A stretch of 64,000 bases of DNA from Parasitella parasitica. Lineage: Eukaryota > Mucoromycota > Mucoromycetes > Mucorales > Mucoraceae. Below are positions 1 to 10,500 of the stretch, piece by piece. The notes beneath the pieces are model-generated. The model did not search any database. It was not told the DNA's origin and saw nothing but the letters and a program-made list of their open reading frames with translations. The translations under genes and the position numbers were made by a program. The stretch lies in contig MU619259.1 in assembly GCA_025201805.1 (NCBI GenBank), forward strand, positions 37,238-101,237, given 5' to 3'. Numbering within the stretch: the stretch's first letter is position 1; each line of letters opens with the position of its first letter.

Positions 1-3000
1 TCATAGGTGCGTCGTATTGGGCACGATTAAGAAATTGCATGAGCACTAATTGAGAATCACGCTTACCACGATTGCCAGGCTTTTGCCGTTCGTTGGGGCC
101 GCCAACTTTGGCAATTACAATATAGGGAACCACATGACCGCCAATCTCATATAGGCCAGAATAAATCTTTGCTCGATTATGCTGCTTCATGCCCTCACCG
201 AGAGATATAAATGAAAGGGCCTCGGGATCTACTAGAGGGTCTACTCCAAAAATGTCCAGTACGATACGAGGTGTTGGGCGGTCATTGCCACTACCAATAA
301 TCATGCCATCACAAATAACCATAATCAGTTTACGCTTATCATCATAGCGCAAGGTAGCCAGCGAGTCGATTGTTTTACGCAGTGAGTCTTCATCTTCCGT
401 GTAGCATGTCACTTGACAAATCACAAACTTGTCCAGTTCTTCAGGCACACTAGCACTGCCGATACGAATAGCCGCAATAAACTTAAAGAATATTACGACA
501 CACAAGCAGATGGTTACGGCCAGCAAAAAGTAGGTAGAGAATTGGCATTTCTTGGAATTACGCTGATCCACCATGCCTACAAAATACAAGCTCCTAATAC
601 AAGCAAGCTCTCGGTACTTTTGGTCTGTACTGAGGCTGAGAGCATTAAATTTATCTGTAAGATCCATGCCTGCGTTGGTTTCAAACAGGTCAACCACTTG
701 CCGATCCAAAAAATCAGTACTAACATCTGAAGGCGCTGTCCCATTATTAGGCGCTGCCAAGTATCGACCACCCATCAAATACGTAGTAAGATCGTAGATA
801 TGTTCGTCAATAACAGCCCACTGACGATTCATAGAGACACCATTCAATGTGTAAGCACCTTGAGCTTGATCTTGAATGCCCTTCCACTCGACACCCATAT
901 TGCCCTTCTTGTAGTTGCGACGAAGCATGGTGATTTGATTATAGTACCAATTGGGTCGATAATTGCCAGAAGCATATCTGAAGTCGTGATATTGGGCATT
1001 GGTATCTGTATAATTTTTGTTGTAATCCAAAGACACATAGGGAGAGACGTTTTCACAGAGATCAGAGACCTGAACGGGGAATAAATCAGTGGCATCTTTA
1101 CCAGCATAAGCAAGAACTGAACTTGTAGGGACAATACTTGGATAATGGTGCGGCGCATAGCTGCCTAAATCAAATACTTCGCCGCGAATAGCGACATAGG
1201 CATCAATTTCAGAATTATGGGAAGCAAGTTCGCTTGTCGAAAATACAGCTTGATTGGGACAAATGATTTCACCAAAAAATACCAAGAACCATATAACAAA
1301 ACCGCACATAAAAGTAATAATCATACAAAGAACCACCTTTTCACGCCATGCAATACGGACATCCTTGCGCTTCATTCGGCCCAATTTAACTAGCAAAATC
1401 TTGGGTATCCACCAAGTCATAAACCTTACAAACCACAGCCAACGCTTTCTTCCAGGTGTCATTGTGCTTTCTTTCTCATCTGTGGCATTAATATCTTCTT
1501 TTGGTGGATCCATTGGCGTTGAAAACGTGCAGTTAGCTGTTGAATAATCTTGCTGATTGAAATAGTTACCAAATCTTGAGTCTGTGTATTGACTATTGTT
1601 GTAAAAAGAACCTCGAGAGAAGTGCTGTTGCTGATAATGGTTATAATCATCGTCCGAATAGAGCGATTGACTTGTATGACTAAATGCAGCATTAAATAGC
1701 AAAGGAAGGGGTTCAGGTATCGTGTTTTCCATAGTTGCTGTCGCTGTAGGAGGGATGCCTCTTGTTTGTATGTTCATACCCTCTTCACTGTTTAATACTG
1801 TAGGCATATTCGAATCGCATATTTTTAGGTTATTTTGCTCTTGTTTTTCCAGCGCACGCAACTTTTCTTCCAACATGTGCCAGCTGCCATAGCTTAGAAA
1901 TACCTATATATTAGAACATCAGATGAGAATACATGTGAAAATGCACACTTTATATGTAAATTACCTTGGTTACACCGAGAGCCATGTCAGTATCTGTCCA
2001 TCTGTTTATCTCTTTAATTGATGCACATTGTTCTTGTGCAGAGCCACTATGATCCAGTCCCATGTTACTAAAAGGAAGAGCGTATCTGGATAGAAATCTT
2101 TGATGTGTCAATGATACCATGTAAAAATGCTTCATTTTAGTTGTCATTTTATCGAGATTAAACCCCTTGACTTGCGATTGTACCAACAGATCATCAAACA
2201 GAGTAGTGCTCCCAGTAGTGTTGGGACGAATACAATACACACACCAAATCATGGCCTCTTGAAATGAGCCAACCAGATCATCTAATGCTGACTGAACTTG
2301 AGCAAGTACAGTTTTTTTACTGCTGGTATCTAGCACTGATTGGGATTGTTTTTCATCCCCCTCTAGCTTGCTTGCCTCTATTTTTCTTTTACTTTTTCGC
2401 ATGGATGGAAGTCTTGTGGGTTTAGCTGATTGCTGTGCTCCAACCAGTTTAGATATAGTATCAAGTGGATGGCTACCAGTAGCTAAATTCTCATCTGAAA
2501 AAAGGCCCAAAACAAAGCTATTACAAGAAGCAGGCGTATCAGCATTGCCACGGATCAAAGATACGAAATCGACCAAGAGTTGATTGTTGTTTTTTGATAT
2601 AAATCCAGTGGGTTCGTATATTACTTCACCAGAATAATGTTGAATAGTGAATTGGCGTGTGTTTTTTTCTGATATTTTGGATGAAAATGATAGATTTTCA
2701 GAGCTGTATTTTGTGATAGCTTCAACTGCATTATCGTCTGTAAAGATTCGTTTCCCACTAATAGTCTTTTCTGACATTTTATTCAAGATGGCATTAATAC
2801 CTCTTGCTGGCTTCTCAAATAAATCAATGCATGTCGAGTTATTGTTGTAAGTAACTTGAGGCAATTGTATTGCTTCTGATTGAAATTCTGCATTGTCTGG
2901 CTCAAATGTGCGATCTTGTATAAATTTATACATTCTCTCATTGGCATAGTCAAAACAAAATTGCTCAAATCCTACTGATCCAAACCCAGAGGGTTGTGTT

Positions 3001-4263
3001 CCGGGAAAATCCAATACACCGATAAAACTGTTGAACTGGTTTGTGTAGGTCTTTTGATTGATATGCTCTACAAGCCACGAGAACAGCAGAGAGTACAATG
3101 TTTGCGCGAGCTCATCTCTTTGAGCCGCTGCCTGTTCCGCATTCAGAATCAGTGTTGTCACATCCTTGCCAATCAAGATTGTTTTAAAAGTTAAAACACT
3201 TTCTAATGCCCGAGTGTCTAGACCTAATAACTCAGAAACAAAATCTAGCATTTCCCGGTTCTTGATAGTAACTGATTCGTCTGTAGCACTCTGGCCAGTA
3301 GGGTCAGCAAAGGTGATGTTACCCAAATGTAGTATAGCAGCTAGCAATTGAACAATGCGGTTGAAATGTTCGCCTCGAAAGCCTGCAGTTCGCATTGCGC
3401 CCTTGAGTTTATTGTATTCATTTCCATCACCAGATTGCAAAATTCGCCCATATTTAGCAAGATAATGATACGCTTTGGGATCATCTTTGAGTTGCAGCAC
3501 TTGTTTTTCATCGGGTTCCGTTCCGGCTAAAAGCCAGTAAAACACATTGAAATTGCCTTCGCTCAGTTTGCCACTGCATACACGAGATTTCTCCAGAAAG
3601 TAATGCAATGCCTTTGCACCGACCATCTTGCCACGTTCGTTATAGTGGGTTTCAACGTAAACACCGTATCTAGATGCAGAGCTCTCATTGTATGAAGTCT
3701 TTGCTGACCCAAATGCACGTAAAACCTCTTGGCTGCTGATGATTTGACCTTGAACCTTTGACCTCTTTTTATTTGCACTTAGACGAGTCAAATGTCGAAT
3801 GATTAAGTAGCTAATTTCAGTTTTTCCACTGCCAGACTCACCACTACGGAAAAATGAAACATACGGGATATGAATATATAATTAAAACATGATAGGAATT
3901 ATATCTACATTACCAAACAAATATGGATTGATCATTACCAGTACGTCTCATATGAAAGTAAGAGCGGTTGACAAGTTTGAATACATGAGGATTAAGCTTA
4001 TTAGTGACCAGATCTTCGGATAAGGTGTTCTTGTACGATGTAACATAGTCATCACTGGTCTGTGCATCATTTTGTGCTAATTCCTTGAACGGGTTAATCG
4101 CAACAAGGTTACATGGACCAATGTCAGTGTAGACATTGTAGCTCAAGAACTTTTGATGCAGGATTTCTGCCAATTGCCTGTCTGTCAAATTATCTGCTGT
4201 TGACAGGTCATTGATGGCATCGTTGGATTGAGGAAAAGGATGTCTAAATGGCATTTGGCACAT
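1..4263 (-). CDS. Class V chitin synthase with N-terminal myosin motor domain (3' end beyond window)
   Basis: Integral membrane glycosyltransferase that polymerises UDP-GlcNAc into chitin at hyphal tips, fused to a myosin-like motor. Exons are 3914-4263, 1965-3843 and 1-1903 (still open), with introns of 70 and 61 bp; 1377 residues are visible. The motor has a P-loop GESGSGKT at about residues 118-125, a switch I-like NESSASRYG and a switch II-like LDFPGTQ, and ends with the typical GVTKVF element across the second intron. A Ser/Asn/Gln-rich linker follows, then membrane segments around 1290-1350 and 580-520, with a cytochrome b5-like region (YDLTTYLMGG) between them. The start of the catalytic domain (CQVTCYTEDEDSLRKTIDSL) is reached near position 410. 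The intact P-loop and switches favour class V over class VII, which usually lacks them. The QxxRW catalytic core and the DEK domain lie outside the window. Confidence 0.95.
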
Positions 4264-4928
4264 AAAGAAACAAACAACAGACGTAGAAATACAGCTGTTG
4301 GCCTTGCAGATATATATTTATAAAAACAATGAGAGAAGGAAAAACAAGAGAGAGAAAGAGAACGGGAAAGCTAAAAGGGGATTGATTTTTCCATTGCCCA
4401 AAAAGTGCGAGTCAAAACCAGTTACCCTCATTGGCAAAAATGTTGACAGTAGTTATTGATGCTGTCAATACCATTATTTGGCCAATTTTACAGTGAAACC
4501 TCTCTCTCGATGCTATCGCAAAAGATTGATTAATTGCTAACAATATCTCACAAATAAAAATCATGTCTCTATCACGAGGGTAGAGAAGCTCCTAAATCGA
4601 ATGTGCCGAGTATGATTCAACATACAATGTATACTTTCATCCTGAATAAAAAAATCAGTCAGTTACCTCAAATTTTTATGATATAAGCTTGAGATGTTTC
4701 ATGTAGATATATATCATATAATCGTTGCGAGATGCCAAGGTATTATATACTATTACATTCACAAATTGCCCCGCTCCGCCTTTGTTGAGAATGACAGGTG
4801 CGTTTGTGTTACAAGTATTACATGGTCAGTGTAACAAATATTATACAGTCAATGCAATTTGTATTTTATTATAAATAGTGAGAAATGAAAGAGAATCAAC
4901 CCTATAAAAAATATATTCTATGTTATGC
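4264..4928. other. Intergenic region upstream of the chitin synthase
   Basis: AT-rich spacer between the chitin synthase start and the 3' end of the next gene on the same strand. A TATA-like stretch (4309-4322) lies about 50 bp upstream of the chitin synthase ATG. I see no coding frame or RNA gene. Confidence 0.5.
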
Positions 4929-6425
4929 TCAACAACATTTGCTTTGGTTATGGCATATAGGCTTTCTGTGGTGATAGCCATGGTGGCTGCAATTATTAAA
5001 ATTCGTACTTGTATAATGCTGCTTTTGTGGACAACAAGTATTATTATTGTTATGGTATTGGCGCTTTATCAGTGTATGATGTGGCTGGTGGTGTGAGCAA
5101 TGTGATGGCATCTTTTCTTGATGCTTTTGGGTATCTTCATCATTGAGTAGGTCAGTAAGATCAGGAACAGAGCCATATTTTTTCGTATTAGCAATACGCC
5201 GAGTATCTCTTTTTAGCTTTGATGATTTACTTGCTTCATTAATGCTGACGAATTGTTGATACTGATGCTGTTGTTGTTGGTATTCTTTTATTCCCGCCAG
5301 CCTTTGTCTTGGATACTGAAGATGATTTGCATTCATCATTTCAATTTGAGGGTGTGTTTGTCTTGTATGCAGCTGAACATTGTTGTCTATATAAAAATTG
5401 CGGTTATCAGCAACAAGTATGGCTGTTGATGGTGGCCTTGTTTGCTGATAGTTGACAGAGTGGTTGTTGCTTAAAATATTTGTTATTAATGGCCTTCTAT
5501 CAAATGGGTCGGAGGTAAAAGTGCTGTTGGACGCTGATTTAGTAGGGATGACACGTTTCTTTTGGTTAATTAATGGTATTTGAACTCTGATGGATACTGG
5601 TGGTGGCGATGACGGCAGCGACGTATGCTGAGCTGGATGCATTCGCTGACTGTTGAAAACGTTTGCCTTTTTTGAAGGGGGATCAACCACAAGAATGTTT
5701 GGCGATGGTGCTGGTGACCATTGCATAGACCGACGATACTCTTGCCTATGTCTTTCTTTCATTCTTGCCATTGCTAATCCAGGCACAGTTTTTGTGGTAG
5801 CGTTTACATGAACAGGTTGCTGTTCATGAGGATGTCGATTTACCAAATCAATTAAAGGTACATCTTCACTTAATTTTTTGCTCGAAACCATCTGGTAACT
5901 CTGTGGGTCCGACCTTGATAGAGGGTGTAAGGGCACAATTTCCTCAGTAGAAGATAGAGATGTCAAAGAAGAGTCAGACGAATCGCTTTCTTTGGATGAT
6001 TTTGTGCAATTACTAATAGTAGATTCTTCTAATGGCGACTTGATACTATCACCAGCATTACTACCACTAATATTGCTATCCATTGTAGTATTGATTCTAA
6101 ATGAAAACTTTGAGGTTTTCGGGCTGCCACTGTTAGAGGTTGACTTGAGCCTCAATGAGTGTCGTATTGTATCTTTCGATCTACTAGAATCATCTCTTGT
6201 TGTCAGTGGGATCAATTCATTGAAAATGTCTTCTGAAAGGCTACTCTTGGCGATATCAGAGATAGAGCTTCCCACCATCATGAAAGAATCGGAAATTGGT
6301 GAATGATAGCTTGTATCCGCTGCATTTTGTTCTAGATTATTCATTGCCACAGATGGAGGAGTAAAAGGTACATTGCCAGCTTTACAAGCAGGTTTTGATT
6401 TCTTTCTAAAATTCAAGAATCCCAT
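4929..6425 (-). CDS. Low-complexity protein with His/Cys-rich C-terminus, function unknown
   Basis: Single-exon 498-residue protein that I do not recognise. It starts MGFLNFRKKSK, a hydrophobic/basic N-terminus that could touch membranes; Gly2 is present, but Phe at position 6 fits the N-myristoylation consensus poorly. Residues 20-200 are Ser/Thr-rich and look like phosphorylated disordered sequence. A basic helix-like patch (MARMKERHRQEYRRSMQ) lies near residue 225. Polar Gln/Asn stretches follow. The last 60 residues are very rich in His and Cys (CSHHQPHH, NNCSHHGYHHRK) and the protein ends in -KCC, which could bind metal or be lipidated. No enzymatic domain is visible. The long open frame with biased composition supports a real gene. 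Confidence 0.75.
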   Translation of the reverse strand: MGFLNFRKKSKPACKAGNVPFTPPSVAMNNLEQNAADTSYHSPISDSFMMVGSSISDIAKSSLSEDIFNELIPLTTRDDSSRSKDTIRHSLRLKSTSNSGSPKTSKFSFRINTTMDSNISGSNAGDSIKSPLEESTISNCTKSSKESDSSDSSLTSLSSTEEIVPLHPLSRSDPQSYQMVSSKKLSEDVPLIDLVNRHPHEQQPVHVNATTKTVPGLAMARMKERHRQEYRRSMQWSPAPSPNILVVDPPSKKANVFNSQRMHPAQHTSLPSSPPPVSIRVQIPLINQKKRVIPTKSASNSTFTSDPFDRRPLITNILSNNHSVNYQQTRPPSTAILVADNRNFYIDNNVQLHTRQTHPQIEMMNANHLQYPRQRLAGIKEYQQQQHQYQQFVSINEASKSSKLKRDTRRIANTKKYGSVPDLTDLLNDEDTQKHQEKMPSHCSHHQPHHTLIKRQYHNNNNTCCPQKQHYTSTNFNNCSHHGYHHRKPICHNQSKCC

Positions 6426-7559
6426 GTAGGAAATAAATGAAAGTAGTCAAAATTTTGGTCAAGCAACACCTTTTGCTTTTATACAACATCTTTATATACT
6501 CGAGAAGGAGGGGCTTACATGTTCTCTTTATCCTCCTGCAGATGCTTACTGGTAATGATTTGATACATATGTATGAGTACATACAGAATTTGCAAGTACC
6601 ATTGATAGCGGTGTAGATAGTGTACATTGGCACCATGATGTAGCGTACACATTGAGGTAGAGAACATCAATAAGCCCTTGATTTCATTTTAATCGCATTA
6701 ATCACTTGTTTATGTGGTTTGCAATAGGAGGAATTTTTGAGAAGATTTGATAGCACTTGCTATACATTACATGTACATCTTGTTGTATGCTTCACGTTAC
6801 ATACACATATGCTCTTTGTAACAGTGAGAAGCTTTATGTATAAAGTAGAGCGACACCAAAACTAACAAATTGCTAAAATGTATAAATATATTCGATGTTT
6901 TTTTTTGCTTTTCTCTCTCTCTCTCTCTCTTTTTTTTTCCTTTTTCTGAAAGTTCTTCCAAGATTGAATATTTTGGTTTTCATTTACATATAAATCGGTC
7001 ATTGTACTAATCCTGATTCTTATAACCCCTTTTTTTTCCATGTAGAGAAACTAAAGGAAAAACTGTACTATATATACAATTATTTCTTTCTTTCTCCTGG
7101 GACTGGACGTCTACAAAGAATTGTATAATAGGAGCCCCTTTTGCTTTAAAAAAAAAACTCAATAAAATCAAAGATAAATAGGGAAATACATTATTCAATA
7201 GGAGTCAAATATTTCTTACAATCATTCATTTCACAGTTTAGTGAAAACCTGGTAAGTGCATGTATATTTTAATTAGAACAACATGTAAAGAACTTTAACA
7301 ACTTGATTATACAATAGTTTAGGGTTAATCAAGGGCAAAACAATCAAAGAAAGAAAGAAAGAAGAAGTGGAGGGGGGAGGGGGTGGGCGGGTAAATTAAG
7401 AGATGTGGAGAATGACACAGAAAAAGCAGGGAAGTCAAAAGCAAGCTAGTAGTCATGTATAATGAATCTTTGCAAAAAATCTAATAAGTATTGAAAAAGT
7501 ACAACAAAATACATGCCATGTATGATCAAAAAAACAAGCCGAACGCTTTAATTAACGTC
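6426..7559. other. Intergenic region with (CT)n tract and G-rich run
   Basis: Gene-free spacer between two minus-strand genes. It holds a CT dinucleotide tract at about 6911-6930 merging into a T run, an (AAAG)n tract at about 7346-7365, and a strongly G-rich run at 7369-7391. The short reading frames here have no recognisable product. Confidence 0.5.
7372..7391 (+). repeat. G-run with G-quadruplex potential
   Basis: The plus strand reads G6-A-G5-T-G3-C-G3, four or more G-tracts joined by single-base loops. This pattern satisfies the usual intramolecular G-quadruplex rule. It lies about 170 bp beyond the 3' end of the polymerase alpha gene. Confidence 0.6.
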
Positions 7560-10500
7560 TTACATCATATAGCTTCCAACATCAATATATCTAAAAGCAG
7601 AATGTTTCATGAACTCTTCCAACAAGTCACTGGTGGTAGTAAACTCTTCTTGTCGATGCTGAGAAATACATTTGATTGTTTCTGTTGAAAAATAAATAAA
7701 TAAACTAAGACACAAACTTACGGCAAAACCACCGCTAGAGTACATTACCTGATAGGAAAGATAACTGGTCATAAAGCTCTTGAGCAGAATACTACATATG
7801 CTCAGTATCAGTATATCAGGTGCTATAAATACAAAGTCGACTTACTTGGCGAACTAAACGACCCACACAACCCAACTGCAAACATGATTCATTATCAATT
7901 GGTAGTTGTTCTCTGGTCTGAAACCCACAAGATGATACCGTACATTGATATGGACTATCGTAATATTTCTGTATATATCTTCGTGCGGAGTTCAATGTTT
8001 GACAGTGAACAATAGCTGAGCATAATGCTTCACCGCAAAGACATGTTAATCCATGTGTATCGTTATCTGATTTGCTGTATGCTATGGTATAATTGCAGGA
8101 TGGGCATCTGAACTTCAGACTTTCACAATTGCGCTGATGGTCTTCGGGTTCAACGAGTTCAGATATTGAGGAGCTGCCGTCTTCGTTATATAATTTCACT
8201 GGTACCTGGTCAACTTCCACAATCCCATCAGCATCGGAGGGTGGTTCTGAAGTAATGTTTTGAAGGCATTTTGCCAATTTATCTCTATCGGTTCCCTCTA
8301 AAGGCATGCAAATCCTATCAACAGATGGAAGAACTTGTCTCAACAGATACCATTCTTTGTCTGGCATCAATTAGCAATTAGTACAATGAGCTTACACGAG
8401 GATCAAATGCATACCTATTACAGCTTTGCCGCCATGCACATCATCAGGCATTCGTGGTTCTCTGCCATCTCCATCGGATGCCGTTTTCTTGCAGTAAATG
8501 TAAGGAATCGTGTCTCCTGCCTTGACAGCAATGCCAGACCTTCGCATATCTTTTGCAACAATAACGTGAGGGTGTCGTTTTGCAGTGCAATACTCCTCAG
8601 GTGATTTAGTCAGTTGCTATTAAAAGTGAGTTAGGCTGATTGTCCTCTTACAAATATTGGCCTGTTACCTTTCGAATGATATAGTCATCCACCGGTACCT
8701 CAGAAGAATGAACTTTGTGTGCCACTGTCTTCATGTACTCGTGGATGCTATCGACAATGATTTCTTGAGGATCGTTTGCCAAAACGATTTGCAAAACACG
8801 TCTGTCCAAACATGTTTTTAGACATTAACTCAACACATCATGCAACCCAACCTACTCTGACGTGCTGCGAGAAAGATCGCATCCATCTCTGCGTACTATA
8901 TCGATGCCTTTTACTTCCAATTCTTCTTTATATAAGCCGTTGGCTTGCTTCATCACAACCTTGGCTGCATACTTTTTCTTCCGCAGCAACAAGGTGCGTC
9001 TGAACACACCATCAATGTCGATTTCTAGCATCTTGAATCTCAAGTTTACCCTATTTTTGAGGTCCTGGCCGATCTTGTTTGCTTTTGAAAATACTGTTTC
9101 GTTAGTATTGATCATAATCGAATCCGTGTCGCCGTAAATAACATCCAGGTTTGCTTGCTCCGCCATGTCTACTGTTTTTCGAAGAATATCTCGGCCTTTG
9201 GCTGTGATGAATGCCGCTAAAGGTTTTGCAAAGAACCTGGAGTGGCTAGAGCCAAGACAGCCATACATGCTGTTTGCTGTTAACTTGAGGCCCATTTGCT
9301 CAATTTGGCATTGCGCTTTTTCTGCTTTAGATAAACCAGGATTGCTCATCATATGCTTGACTCTTTTACGACGATCAACAAACATTTTTACGAGCCCAGG
9401 TAAAATACCCATTGTGTCCTGTGAGGGGGGAGCTTCAGGTTCACGATCGCCATCGAGATCCATTGTCGTAAAACAAACGTTGAACTCTTGCATAATAGAC
9501 GGGTATAGACTGTTGAAATCAAGCAGCAAGACATATTTGTCATATAAGCCTATCTTTGGATCGAGGACCAAACCACCTTCGAAAGAAGGGTGTTTTCCAT
9601 GCGTATTTCTCGATCGCCCAGTAGCTGGCAGTTCGAGTTCCAGAGCTTCATCTGCAAATTCAAATACGCGTTTCTTTAGAGCTATGGGCTTATCAGGACA
9701 GATAAAGCCTTTCCCGTGAAAGGTATGCAGCAGCAAATATTCGTTTCGCTCAGATCTGGCACCATGTATGCTGCGAGACCAAAGATTGCCGGCTAAATTA
9801 GTCAATTGCTTGCTAAGAGGCAGGATTTGAAGCTTGGCCATGAGTGCAAATGCCAAATAGGCGTCTAATGAACAATGCTTGGCTAGGTGAAGAATGCTAG
9901 CCCCAGTTTCAAAGCAAGCATCAAGCTCTTGAGGCTTGATGTCTTGACGGATAATATCAAGCTGGGTCTTGGCAAGTTCCGAAAGATGAAATGATTTACT
10001 TTTGATCAAATCTTGGGACGCTTCAAATGTGTCGCATACAATTCGACCGCGCATGTGCAATCGTTGGTAAAAGGTGCTGCTTACAGATCCATCAGAGTTA
10101 CCAGAGGTCCTCGGGTCAGACTTAGATTTGAGTCTTCCTAGTTTATGCCAGTGTGGAACACTCAGCTTTTTCATCCTCGTAAGCAGCACATCGAGATCTC
10201 CACCGAAAAAGTTGTGTCCTGCAATGATATCAGGGTCATGCACATGGATTGCAGCTGCCAACAGCGGTGGGGGTTAGTTACATGACGTTTCATAGCATGC
10301 ACTAAACAAACCTAGTAATGAGCTAAGTAGGCCAAATTCAGTACTTTCAAGACGAATGTCGTGTTTACTATTTGGACCCTCCTTTTCAACCACATAACAA
10401 GCGTCTTGAGGATAGGATGTGCCTACAGGGGGGCGAATGATCGTGCAACGTTTGCCATTCCAGCCTTCTTTGTGATCCAAGATTTCGATACTCACTGATT

